Assembly (NCBI RefSeq): GCF_030263935.1 | Contig: NZ_CP127162.1 | Location: forward strand, 4,678,001-4,742,000 | From: Paenibacillus polygoni | Lineage (GTDB): Bacteria; Bacillota; Bacilli; Paenibacillales; Paenibacillaceae | Length of the DNA stretch: 64,000 nt | Direction: 5' to 3' | Part shown: piece by piece, positions 20,125-28,248 of the stretch | Layout: each line of letters opens with the position of its first letter | How positions within the stretch are numbered: position 1 is the first letter of the stretch | Translations under genes and position numbers: made by a program | The notes under the pieces: generated by a model | Database searches by the model: none | What the model was told of the DNA's origin: nothing | Seen by the model: only the letters and a program-made list of their open reading frames with translations

Positions 20125-21069
20125 ATGCAGCAACCTGTAAAGCATAAACCTACACAAACCTATATGCCGGTCCCGCCAAAACGCCAGCTTGCTAAGGAAA
20201 TTTGGAAGAACCGGGCCGTGTATACCGCTATCTCCCCTTTTTATCTCTTGTTCGCTGTCTTCGGTTTGTTTCCGATCGGATTCTCACTCTATCTTGCCTT
20301 TCATAAATGGGACGGCATTGGCGAGATGACATTTAACGGATTCAATAATTCCAGCTATATGCTGACCGACCCCGAGTTCTGGCAAGCCGTAGGCAATACC
20401 TTTATGATCTGGATTTACTCTACGATCCCCATGCTCTTCTTTGCTCTAATTGTCGCTTTTTTACTCCATGCCCCTTTTATCAGGTTCAAAACCTTTTTCC
20501 GAATTGGATTCTTTCTACCGAATGTTACCTCGATTGTAGCTGTATCTATTATTTTCGCTGCCTTATTCGCGAACAACTATGGGATTTTAAATTATGTAAT
20601 GGGTGTATTCAATCTTCCTCTTGTTGCTTGGCTCGATGTGCCTTGGGGAATTAAAGCCGCTCTTTCCTCTATGGTCATCTGGAGATGGACCGGATATAAT
20701 GCCGTTATTTATCTTGCCGGGCTGCAGAGTATTCCAACTACCTTATATGAAGCTGCCAAAATCGACGGTGCTACGGGTATTCAGTCTTTTTTCCGTATTA
20801 CCATTCCGCTCCTTCGTCCCGTTATTCTCTTCACCGTCATCACTTCCACAATCGGGGGTATGCAGCTCTTTACTGAGCCGCAGATTCTGCTTGGCAATAA
20901 TGGCGGAACCGGCGGAGCAGGGATGACAATTGTCCTCTATCTGTACCGTGAATCATTTATCAATAATTACTTTGGTTACGGGGCAACGGTGGGCTGGGGG
21001 ATGTTCCTGATTATTGCCTTGTTCTCATTCATTAACTGGAAAATCGTTCAAGGTCCATCATCCAAATAG
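20125..21069 (+). CDS. Sugar ABC transporter permease (MalF-like)
   Basis: A 314-residue inner membrane permease with six TM helices and the EAA loop (YEAAKIDGATGIQSFFRI) that contacts the ATPase. AAGGAGG precedes the ATG 26 bp after the binding protein. It forms the channel together with the next gene. Standard length for the family. Confidence 0.93.
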   Translation: MQQPVKHKPTQTYMPVPPKRQLAKEIWKNRAVYTAISPFYLLFAVFGLFPIGFSLYLAFHKWDGIGEMTFNGFNNSSYMLTDPEFWQAVGNTFMIWIYSTIPMLFFALIVAFLLHAPFIRFKTFFRIGFFLPNVTSIVAVSIIFAALFANNYGILNYVMGVFNLPLVAWLDVPWGIKAALSSMVIWRWTGYNAVIYLAGLQSIPTTLYEAAKIDGATGIQSFFRITIPLLRPVILFTVITSTIGGMQLFTEPQILLGNNGGTGGAGMTIVLYLYRESFINNYFGYGATVGWGMFLIIALFSFINWKIVQGPSSK

Positions 21070-21084
21070 AAGGAGTGAGGTTCC

Positions 21085-21912
21085 ATGAAGCAGTCAAAGT
21101 TTACATCGTTTATTCTCTATCTTGGCTTAGCCATCGGACTTATGATCTCCATGTTTCCCTTCTATTGGCTTATTGTGATGTCGACCCGAACCACATCGGA
21201 TATTTATCAGTTTCCTCCAAAACTTTGGTTTGGCGGGGAACTGTGGAATAACATTTCGCGGGTCATGACACAGATTGACTTTTTTGGTGCCTTTTTAAAT
21301 ACCTTATTCGTAGCAACGGCGGTTACGGTACTCGTGCTTTTCTTTGATTCACTGGCGGGATTTGCTTTTGCTAAGTATGAATTCCCGGGAAAAAAGATTC
21401 TGTTCGTCATCCTGCTCACGACCATGATGGTTCCTTCACAGCTCTCTCTTGTTCCTTCCTTTGTCATTATGGCAGAGCTCGGCTGGGTCGGAACGTTCAA
21501 AGCCCTGATCATCCCTGGAATGGTCAATGCCTTCGGCATCTTCTGGATCAGACAGTATGCTGAAGGTTCGATTCCAAGCGAGCTGCTCGATGCCGGCCGC
21601 ATGGATGGTGCAGGTTTCTTTCGAATCTACTTTAATGTAGCGCTGCCTATCTTGCGTCCCGCGTTCGCTTTTCTAGGAGCGTTCACTTTTATAGGAGTAT
21701 GGAATGATTACCTGTGGCCGCTCATTGTCCTTACGGATGAGAAAAAGTATACGCTTCAGATTGCCTTGTCCCAATTAAATGGACTCTATAATACCGATTA
21801 TTCCATGATTATTGCCGGTACACTGCTTGCCATAATTCCACTTATCATCATGTTCTTATTTGTGAGCAAGCAGTTTATTTCCGACATTGCAGCGGGTGCG
21901 ATTAAAGACTAG
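21085..21912 (+). CDS. Sugar ABC transporter permease (MalG-like)
   Basis: A 275-residue permease with six TM helices and the EAA-like loop LLDAGRMDGAGFFRI. It starts 16 bp after the previous permease with AAGGAGTGAGG upstream, so the three genes form one operon. The IS element lies 127 bp downstream of its stop. Specificity is not readable. Confidence 0.92.
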   Translation: MKQSKFTSFILYLGLAIGLMISMFPFYWLIVMSTRTTSDIYQFPPKLWFGGELWNNISRVMTQIDFFGAFLNTLFVATAVTVLVLFFDSLAGFAFAKYEFPGKKILFVILLTTMMVPSQLSLVPSFVIMAELGWVGTFKALIIPGMVNAFGIFWIRQYAEGSIPSELLDAGRMDGAGFFRIYFNVALPILRPAFAFLGAFTFIGVWNDYLWPLIVLTDEKKYTLQIALSQLNGLYNTDYSMIIAGTLLAIIPLIIMFLFVSKQFISDIAAGAIKD

Positions 21913-22086
21913 ACTCGCTTTCCTTTTCCACTGTTATTTCTGTTTCATCTAAAAAAGAGGGAAGATTAATGGGTAGTATTAGAGGTTAATGCATAAGTAT
22001 AGCTCTCAAGGCTTTCATTCGTAAAAAGAACACGGAAAGTGGTCATAGCCCCGTCAAGTAGACATTAAAAAAAGAGGATTTTCCAT

Positions 22087-22893
22087 TTACGCGGCGACTT
22101 TTTCCCGGAATTCGATTGGGGAGAGGTCGCCGAGTTTGTTTTGGAAACGTTCCTTATTGTAAAATGAAATATACTCCGTAATTTGGCTTCTTGCTTGTTC
22201 CAGATTATTAGGCTTTTCCAAATACAGCTTTTCCGTCTTTAAGTGGGAAAAGAACGACTCGATACAAGCATTGTCATAGCAGTTTCCACGTCGGGAATGA
22301 CTCCCTGTCAACTGCTTCTCTTCAAGCAACTTAGCATAGCTTTTCGAGGTATACTGAAACCCTTGGTCCGAATGGAGCAAAGAGGGTCCATCTTTTAGTT
22401 GCTGCACAGTGTCCATAACGAGTTTTAGGTCATTGCGCTCGGAGAGTTCCCAGGCTACTATTTCGTTGTTATATAAATCCATTACAGCCGAGAGATAAGC
22501 AAATTCATGCCCAATCCGGACATATGTAATATCTGTCACAAGCTTCTGCACAGGAGCAGTCGCAGAGAATTCCCGATTTAAGACATTAGGGAACAAGGCC
22601 GATGGTTTGCGGCCACAAAACGGACGTTTCTTGCGAATAACAGAACGAATCTGAAGTTCTCTCATTAAGCGACGGACCTTCTTGTGATTCACAACGAAGC
22701 CTTCTTTTCCTAAAGCAGTACGCATTCGCTTGTAACCGAAATACGGACGAATTCGATGAATGCTCAAGATGTGTGCCTTTAGATCTGCATCACGATTTGC
22801 TCGTTTCTCTCGATGAACTAAATTCTTCTTCCATTTATAGTAGCCTGCACGTGATATTTCAGCGATTCTACATAGCCAAACTACGGGAGCCAC
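22087..22893 (-). CDS. IS3-family transposase OrfB (DDE integrase domain)
   Basis: A 268-residue frame with the HTH_21 region (NLVHREKRANRDADL onward) and an rve integrase core. The DDE residues are seen in VTDITYV, LHSDQGFQYTS and NCYDNACIESFF, so it appears catalytically intact. It could start at its own GTG, but the reading frame is open upstream to the A6G slippery site in orfA, so the functional product is probably the OrfAB fusion made by -1 frameshifting. Confidence 0.93.
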   Translation of the reverse strand: MAPVVWLCRIAEISRAGYYKWKKNLVHREKRANRDADLKAHILSIHRIRPYFGYKRMRTALGKEGFVVNHKKVRRLMRELQIRSVIRKKRPFCGRKPSALFPNVLNREFSATAPVQKLVTDITYVRIGHEFAYLSAVMDLYNNEIVAWELSERNDLKLVMDTVQQLKDGPSLLHSDQGFQYTSKSYAKLLEEKQLTGSHSRRGNCYDNACIESFFSHLKTEKLYLEKPNNLEQARSQITEYISFYNKERFQNKLGDLSPIEFREKVAA

Positions 22894-22898
22894 TTTGC

Positions 22899-23237
22899 TT
22901 ATTTCTCGAATGGACTGGCACCGGGCTTCGAAATCCAGCTTCCCTCCCCGTGCAAGTTTGGATTTAGCTTTTTTAGATATTCTACCTGCGCTTTCAGATA
23001 TGCATTTTCTTCTTCCGCACTACTAAAATGCTTCTTCGCCCAACGTCCCCGGTAATCCTCAAACCCCTCACCATTTTGGCATTTACGAACCCATGTGATA
23101 ATCTGGCTCTCACTTTTGATTCCAAACTTCTCCATGATTCGACTGTACGTCCACCCTTCTTCTACTCGCAAACGGACAGCCTCTTTCTTCGTTTCTTCAC
23201 TATATCGATTAAAAGTTTGACCTTTCTTCGCTGACAT
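22899..23237 (-). CDS. IS3-family transposase OrfA (HTH)
   Basis: A 112-residue protein with an N-terminal helix-turn-helix (YSEETKKEAVRL to ITWVRKC) and a C-terminal leucine-zipper-like helix (AEEENAYLKAQVEYLKK). I start it at 23237, where GGAGGGGA lies upstream; longer in-frame starts run into the IS end. It binds the IS ends and, fused with OrfB by frameshift, forms the transposase. Confidence 0.88.
   Translation of the reverse strand: MSAKKGQTFNRYSEETKKEAVRLRVEEGWTYSRIMEKFGIKSESQIITWVRKCQNGEGFEDYRGRWAKKHFSSAEEENAYLKAQVEYLKKLNPNLHGEGSWISKPGASPFEK
22978..22984 (-). other. Programmed -1 frameshift site (A6G)
   Basis: On the minus strand, A AAA AAG lies within orfA at codons for Lys-Lys. 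A -1 slip there gives a frame open straight into OrfB (K-A-K-S-K-L-A onward). This is the standard IS3-family mechanism. Confidence 0.8.
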
Positions 23238-23324
23238 AACAAAAATCCCCTCCGGTTTTCCAGTGTTTGAGTTCATTGTAACATGTTCTCTTTTTTCACT
23301 GTCTACCATGAGGGGATAATACCA

Positions 23325-23354
23325 AAAGGGCCGCTGCTGTTGCGGTCTTTTTCT
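23325..23354 (+). terminator. Terminator-like hairpin abutting the IS element
   Basis: GGGCCGC and GCGGTCT pair (two wobbles) around TGCTGTT, followed by TTTTCT; the A-tract AAAG just before it is the IS target duplication. It lies 27 bp before the kinase start. Confidence 0.55.
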
Positions 23355-23379
23355 ATTTTTCAGGAAGAAGGTGTATTCA

Positions 23380-24951
23380 ATGGGCACAAGTCATGAGGCT
23401 TCCTATATGATTGGAGTCGATATTGGTACCACCAGCACCAAGGCTGTCCTGTTCCAGGAAGATGGAACAATTATTGCGGAGGCAAGTCAAGGCTATCCCT
23501 TACATACCGAAGGCGCAATAAAAGCAGAGCAAGACCCTGATTTGATCGTGAAAGCCGTTGTTTATTCGATTCAGGAGGTAATGACGAGTAGTGAACTACC
23601 CGCTGATAAAATACAGTTTGTCTCCTTCAGCTCTGCTATGCACAGTGTGATTGCCATGGATCATTCGGGTAATCGGCTTACCCCCGTTTTGACTTGGGCA
23701 GATAATCGCAGCGCAGCATATGCAAAACAGCTTAAGAAAGACAAGACTGGTCAAGAAATTTATACAAGAACAGGTACACCGATTCATCCGATGTCCCCGC
23801 TCACCAAGATCATGTGGTTTACTCGGGAACAGCAAGACCTAATGCCTCAAATTCATAAATTCATATCGATTAAAGAATATGTATTCTATCAGTTCTTTGG
23901 GGTATACATGGTTGATCACTCTATCGCTTCCGCCACAGGACTCCTTCGCATGGATACCTTGGACTGGGATGAAGAAGCCCTGCGTTTGGCAGGGATCTCG
24001 GCTGATCATTTATCGGAGCTTGTTCCTACGATGCATGTGATACAAGATCTCCATCCCTCCTATGCTGAGCAGATGCATCTCTCCCCTTCCACTCCTTTTG
24101 TGGTAGGTGCGAGTGACGGTGTGTTATCTAATCTAGGCGTAGGGGCCATTGACCCCGGCGTTGTTGCCATTACTATCGGTACGAGCGGGGCGATACGCAC
24201 CGTAGTTGATCGCCCTATTGCTGATCCGAAAGGCCGTTATTTCTGCTACGCGCTAACGGAGCAGAAGTGGGTAATCGGCGGCCCTGTGAATAATGGGGGC
24301 GTGATTTTCCGCTGGATCCGTGACGAACTCGCTTCTTCTGAAGTCGAGACAGCAAAACGGCTGGGCATGAATCCTTATGAAGTACTCGCTGCTATTGCAG
24401 AAAAGGTTCCTGCCGGTTCGAATGGACTTTTATTCCATCCTTATATGATGGGAGAAAGGGCGCCTCTATGGAATCCTGAAGCCCGCGGTTCCTTTTTTGG
24501 CCTGACGCTGCAGCATAAGAAAGAACATATGGTACGCGCCGCTCTGGAAGGAGTTCTGTTTAATCTATATACCGTCATGCTCGCCATTGAGGAACAGATC
24601 GGAAGACCGAAAACCATTCACGCGACCGGCGGTTTTGCTCGTACAGAATTATGGCGGCAGATGATGGCTAATATTTTCGATCAGAAAGTTGTTTTTCCAG
24701 ACAGCATCGAAAGTTCTTGCCTCGGTGCAGTAATTCTCGGGATGTACGCAACAGGGAAAATCGACTCTCTTGATGTAGCAAAAGACATGATGGGCTCTAC
24801 CTATCATCATGATCCTGAAGCAGAACCGGTTTCCGTCTACCGCGAGCTGCTGCCTATCTTTATTCGGATTTCTCGCAAATTTGAAGAAGAATATGCGGCA
24901 GTTACTGCTTTTCAGATCGAGATGGAAGAACGGCTTCCTAAAAACATTTAA
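23380..24951 (+). CDS. gntK: FGGY carbohydrate kinase, gluconokinase-like
   Basis: A 523-residue kinase of the FGGY family. N-terminal GVDIGTTSTKAVLF and C-terminal ATGGFARTELWRQ mark the two actin-like ATPase lobes; FSSAMHSVIAMD and TWADNRS are typical of gluconate kinase (GntK). It would phosphorylate gluconate or a related sugar acid. The ATG at 23380 follows AGGAAGAAGG. It lies directly after the IS element and a terminator-like hairpin, so its link to the upstream ABC operon may be broken. A xylulokinase-like substrate cannot be excluded. Confidence 0.8.
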   Translation: MGTSHEASYMIGVDIGTTSTKAVLFQEDGTIIAEASQGYPLHTEGAIKAEQDPDLIVKAVVYSIQEVMTSSELPADKIQFVSFSSAMHSVIAMDHSGNRLTPVLTWADNRSAAYAKQLKKDKTGQEIYTRTGTPIHPMSPLTKIMWFTREQQDLMPQIHKFISIKEYVFYQFFGVYMVDHSIASATGLLRMDTLDWDEEALRLAGISADHLSELVPTMHVIQDLHPSYAEQMHLSPSTPFVVGASDGVLSNLGVGAIDPGVVAITIGTSGAIRTVVDRPIADPKGRYFCYALTEQKWVIGGPVNNGGVIFRWIRDELASSEVETAKRLGMNPYEVLAAIAEKVPAGSNGLLFHPYMMGERAPLWNPEARGSFFGLTLQHKKEHMVRAALEGVLFNLYTVMLAIEEQIGRPKTIHATGGFARTELWRQMMANIFDQKVVFPDSIESSCLGAVILGMYATGKIDSLDVAKDMMGSTYHHDPEAEPVSVYRELLPIFIRISRKFEEEYAAVTAFQIEMEERLPKNI

Positions 24952-24960
24952 CGCATCATA

Positions 24961-25010
24961 AAAGCATCCGACCTCCCCCTGTTCTGAACGGGATAATCGG
25001 ATGCTTTTTT
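24961..25010. terminator. Bidirectional terminator after the kinase
   Basis: AAAGCATCCGA/TCGGATGCTTT stem (11 bp) with a T-run on the plus side and TTTTATG on the minus side; serves both convergent genes. Confidence 0.88.
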
Positions 25011-25012
25011 AT

Positions 25013-26605
25013 CTAATATAATGAATCATATACTTCATCAGGCCAGTGAAGCTCTACGCCCTGCTCCTGCAGCAGTTGCTGAAAGGAAGCCAGATGCTCT
25101 GCTGATTCGTATACCTGTTTTGGACGAATACCATGGGTCACGCTGTATGCAGCAAGATATCCTGCTGCCTCACCTATATTCCATTCCGTTGGATGCAGGC
25201 GATAACATCCATTAGCGATCTGCGTCATCCCGATATTTTTACAAGCCGGAAGATAGTTGGTCATCCGTATGGGAATGAAGGAGCCAAGCGGAATTTCATA
25301 AGGGTAATTTGGTATGTAGAACGAACGCTGAGACTTTGTCGTAGGATGCAAGTCCAGATGATAACTTCCTACGCCCACACTATCTGAATAACGCTTAATC
25401 CCCTGGTCGCCGCGCAGTTCTTTACTCACATCATGCTCACTAATCGTATACAGGGCCTTAAGTCTCCTCGATTCCCTGATATATGCAGTCTTTGCGAGAC
25501 CATCTTCCGTCCCGAGTACATCTCCGCGAAGCCTTACTCCCGGATAACCTTTGCCTCCATCTAATCTCGGTGCTTCGGTCTGCAGCCAGTATACGAGCGA
25601 GAGTGTCAATTCTTTCGCTTGCTCTGCATGCGCCCTCTTCTGCTCCGCTGTCACACCAATGACAGGAGCTAAGTAATAATCATTTTGTGCCCAGTTGAGT
25701 AGAGTAACTTCACCGGACGGCAGCGGTTCACGCCATATGAATGGATCGACGATACGGCGGTAGGTCCACAGCGAAGGAATCCCCTGATCATTAGGGAACA
25801 TCGTATACTGTTTCCGTTTAGCGGTATCCTTCACATCTGCGGTAAACCAGCTGAGGATAGGAATATCCCCGAAGAGCGGCGTATAACTTCTCCAGAACTC
25901 GTAATTTGCTGGGCGGGGGATTGTAAAGTTTCCGCCTTCTACATACTCTACTGCTGCCACATGTGTAATGGACTGAATATCTTCCGGATCCGCTTCATCC
26001 AGCGCATGGGGTTCACCGGTCTGCCGGACTGATTCACTGCCAATTAGATACTCTGTGCCTGTCATCGGCAATAGGTCTCCGTTATCCGTACCATCCAAAA
26101 AATATTGTCCGGTCAGCTGATATTCTTCGCCGCTCTTCTCATTTCTTGCTCGCACTGAAATAATCTCTGGACCTTGCGTATCTGCGGAGATAGCTGTCGT
26201 GTTATATAGAATTTGAATTTGTCTTGTATTCACATAAGGAGCGAGCATATCTTCCAGCACACGCAGTGCAACTTTGGGTTCATGTGCGATCCGGCTTACC
26301 CAACCATTACCCGGGTTTAAAATAGAATTACCCATTGCCTCATCGGTGAGTGGATAATTATTTTTATAATAAGCTCTGACACGGTCCCGAAATTCGCGGT
26401 AACTTGCCGTACAGCCAAAAGATTCAATCCACCTGTGTTCATCCGGCGGTACAGCTTGTGAAGTAAGCTGTCCTCCAATCCAGTCCGTTTCTTCCGTCAT
26501 AACTACACGTTTTCCTGCCTTAGCTGCGGCCCTGGCTGCAGCCACTCCCCCAAGACTTGCTCCGATGATGACGATATCTGCTTCCATGAACGTAGTCTGC
26601 ATCAT
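25013..26605 (-). CDS. FAD-dependent oxidoreductase (FAD_oxidored family)
   Basis: A 530-residue flavoprotein. The N-terminal dinucleotide-binding motif is VIIGASLGGVAAARAA, followed by ETDWIGGQLTSQ, both typical of PF12831 proteins often found in sugar-catabolic loci. The C-terminal end has ANGCYRLHPTEWNIGEAAG, the second FAD contact. The substrate is unknown. GGAGGAAGC precedes the ATG. It is the last gene of a minus-strand run (DUF4127-type protein, nanE, RpiR regulator) and probably belongs to that sugar pathway. Confidence 0.83.
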   Translation of the reverse strand: MMQTTFMEADIVIIGASLGGVAAARAAAKAGKRVVMTEETDWIGGQLTSQAVPPDEHRWIESFGCTASYREFRDRVRAYYKNNYPLTDEAMGNSILNPGNGWVSRIAHEPKVALRVLEDMLAPYVNTRQIQILYNTTAISADTQGPEIISVRARNEKSGEEYQLTGQYFLDGTDNGDLLPMTGTEYLIGSESVRQTGEPHALDEADPEDIQSITHVAAVEYVEGGNFTIPRPANYEFWRSYTPLFGDIPILSWFTADVKDTAKRKQYTMFPNDQGIPSLWTYRRIVDPFIWREPLPSGEVTLLNWAQNDYYLAPVIGVTAEQKRAHAEQAKELTLSLVYWLQTEAPRLDGGKGYPGVRLRGDVLGTEDGLAKTAYIRESRRLKALYTISEHDVSKELRGDQGIKRYSDSVGVGSYHLDLHPTTKSQRSFYIPNYPYEIPLGSFIPIRMTNYLPACKNIGMTQIANGCYRLHPTEWNIGEAAGYLAAYSVTHGIRPKQVYESAEHLASFQQLLQEQGVELHWPDEVYDSLY

Positions 26606-26653
26606 GCTTCCTCCATTCGAATGAAGTTAGTTACTCGGCTAAGTGTTAATTTC

Positions 26654-27490
26654 TTAATAGCTTCGATCGATGACGGCTCTTGCCGTCTTTTCTTTCATCT
26701 GTTTTGTCAGCACAACATTACGGCGGGCCAAACCCTCGCAGATAAGATCAATGATGAATAATTGCGAAATTTTAGCCCCGATCGAACCGCCTTCGAGCGG
26801 CATCTCTTTACCGGCGGTAAGGAGCACAATATCTGCTATCGCTGTAATCGGTGATTTGGCATAATTCGTGATGGCGATCACTTTAGCTCCATTTTCTTTG
26901 GCTTTCATCAGCATATTATTGGTATCTATCGTACTTCCCGAAACACTGATCCCAAAGGCTACATCTCCTTCTGACATACTGACCGCCATCATCGCCTGAA
27001 TATGACTGTCGGTTGCAGCTTCCGATCTTCTCCCTATACGAAGCAGCCGGTTCTTCGCATCCAGTGCGGTAATTCCTGAAGCTCCCACTCCAAAAAATTG
27101 CACATGTCTCGCTTCGTCTATCCATTCAATGGCCTGCATCAAGTTCTCTTTTGCAAGCAAACTCATGCTCGATTTCAGAATATTCACATTTGTCTCGTAG
27201 ATCATTTTCACAAAATCACTATGATCCTCATCTTCGTCTTCGTCCTGACCATCTGTCCTTCTCACCCCAACATTCTGGGCAAGCGATAATTTAAAGTCTT
27301 GGTAGCCGTTAAATCCAATTTTTCTGCAAAACCGCATAACGGTGGTCTCCCCAACACCCGCAAAATCAGCAAGTTCGGTAACCGAGTAATACATGAGATC
27401 ATCGGTATTCGCCAGGACACTTTCCGCTACTTTTTGCTCTGACCTTGTTAGGGAAGGTAAATACGTATGAATCCGATCATTCATTTCCAT
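26654..27490 (-). CDS. RpiR/MurR-family transcriptional regulator
   Basis: A 278-residue protein with an N-terminal HTH_6 domain (about 1-77; SVTELADFAGVGETTVMRFCRKIG) and a C-terminal SIS sugar-phosphate-binding domain (about 107-245; FFGVGASGITALDA, GISVSGSTIDT). Such regulators sense phosphosugars, for example MurR with MurNAc-6-P or NanR-type with ManNAc-6-P. Its start overlaps the nanE end by 14 bp, so it likely controls this operon in response to an amino-sugar phosphate. Confidence 0.88.
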   Translation of the reverse strand: MEMNDRIHTYLPSLTRSEQKVAESVLANTDDLMYYSVTELADFAGVGETTVMRFCRKIGFNGYQDFKLSLAQNVGVRRTDGQDEDEDEDHSDFVKMIYETNVNILKSSMSLLAKENLMQAIEWIDEARHVQFFGVGASGITALDAKNRLLRIGRRSEAATDSHIQAMMAVSMSEGDVAFGISVSGSTIDTNNMLMKAKENGAKVIAITNYAKSPITAIADIVLLTAGKEMPLEGGSIGAKISQLFIIDLICEGLARRNVVLTKQMKEKTARAVIDRSY

Positions 27491-28181
27491 TGAGTAGGAT
27501 CACTGCCTTCCGTGCGGCATCGGCAAACCGTTTGGTAATCAGCTGTGGTCTGGAGATTGCAGAGCCGACGACCACGGCGTATGCTCCAAGCCGAAGTACT
27601 TCTTCTACCTGTGAAGGTTCTTGAATCCTGCCCTCGGCAATGACAGGTATAGTTAGTTTATGGACTGCTTCTTTTATAAGTTCGAGATCCGGTCCTTGTA
27701 GATTTGGAGAATACGGTGTATAGCCAGAGAGTGTCGTTGATACACAGGTAACCCCAAGAGAAGCTGCATACTCGCCCTCCTGAAGCGTTGATATATCTGC
27801 CATGATCGGTATATTCAGTGAACGCATATAATCTACCATCGTCTCAAGTGTGATCTCTCCAGGTCTTTTACGCTGCGTGGCATCTATGGCAATCATATCT
27901 GCTCCTGCTTCAATCAATTCATCGACTTCTCTGGGAGTAGGAGTGATATATACCTCTGAATCAGCGTAATCTCGTTTCACGATCCCAATGACAGGCAGCT
28001 CTACAGCTTGTTTGATTGCTCTCACATCTTCGGCACTGTTGGCCCGAATCGCAACAGCTCCTCCTGCCTCGGCTGCTTTTGCCATTTTTGCCATCGTATC
28101 CGAACCGAACAGAGGCTCTCCGGGCAAAGCTTGGCACGAGGCAATGAGTCCCTTCCGAATCTGCTTCATAATGAGTTCCAA
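27477..28181 (-). CDS. nanE: N-acetylmannosamine-6-phosphate 2-epimerase
   Basis: A 234-residue TIM-barrel enzyme converting ManNAc-6-P to GlcNAc-6-P in sialic acid/ManNAc catabolism. Family segments seen: KGLIASCQALPGEPL, AVAIRANSAEDVRAI, IGIVKRDY, ADMIAIDAT, MADISTLQEG and a late VIAEGRIQEP and AVVVGSAISRP. I use the TTG at 28181 because GAAGG lies upstream; an ATG four codons later is possible. No sialate lyase or ManNAc kinase is visible, so the entry substrate is unclear. Confidence 0.9.
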   Translation of the reverse strand: MELIMKQIRKGLIASCQALPGEPLFGSDTMAKMAKAAEAGGAVAIRANSAEDVRAIKQAVELPVIGIVKRDYADSEVYITPTPREVDELIEAGADMIAIDATQRKRPGEITLETMVDYMRSLNIPIMADISTLQEGEYAASLGVTCVSTTLSGYTPYSPNLQGPDLELIKEAVHKLTIPVIAEGRIQEPSQVEEVLRLGAYAVVVGSAISRPQLITKRFADAARKAVILLNGNE

Positions 28182-28248
28182 CGTTGATGCACCTTCTTTC
28201 CTTCATCCTTCTCCTAAGTACGAAAACTATCTATCTGTATCCATTGAT

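Larger units (their letters stand above)
22040..23324 (-). mobile_element. Complete IS3-family insertion sequence (about 1285 bp)
   Basis: Both ends are visible. The left end (plus strand from 22040) begins TGGTCATAGCCCCGTC and the right end, read inward from 23324 on the minus strand, begins TGGTATTATCCCCTCA; they stay alike for almost 40 bp, ending in AAAAAAGAG. A 4-bp target duplication AAAG flanks it (22036-22039 and 23325-23328). It carries orfA and orfB in overlapping frames. Clean ends and an intact transposase suggest recent insertion. Confidence 0.92.
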
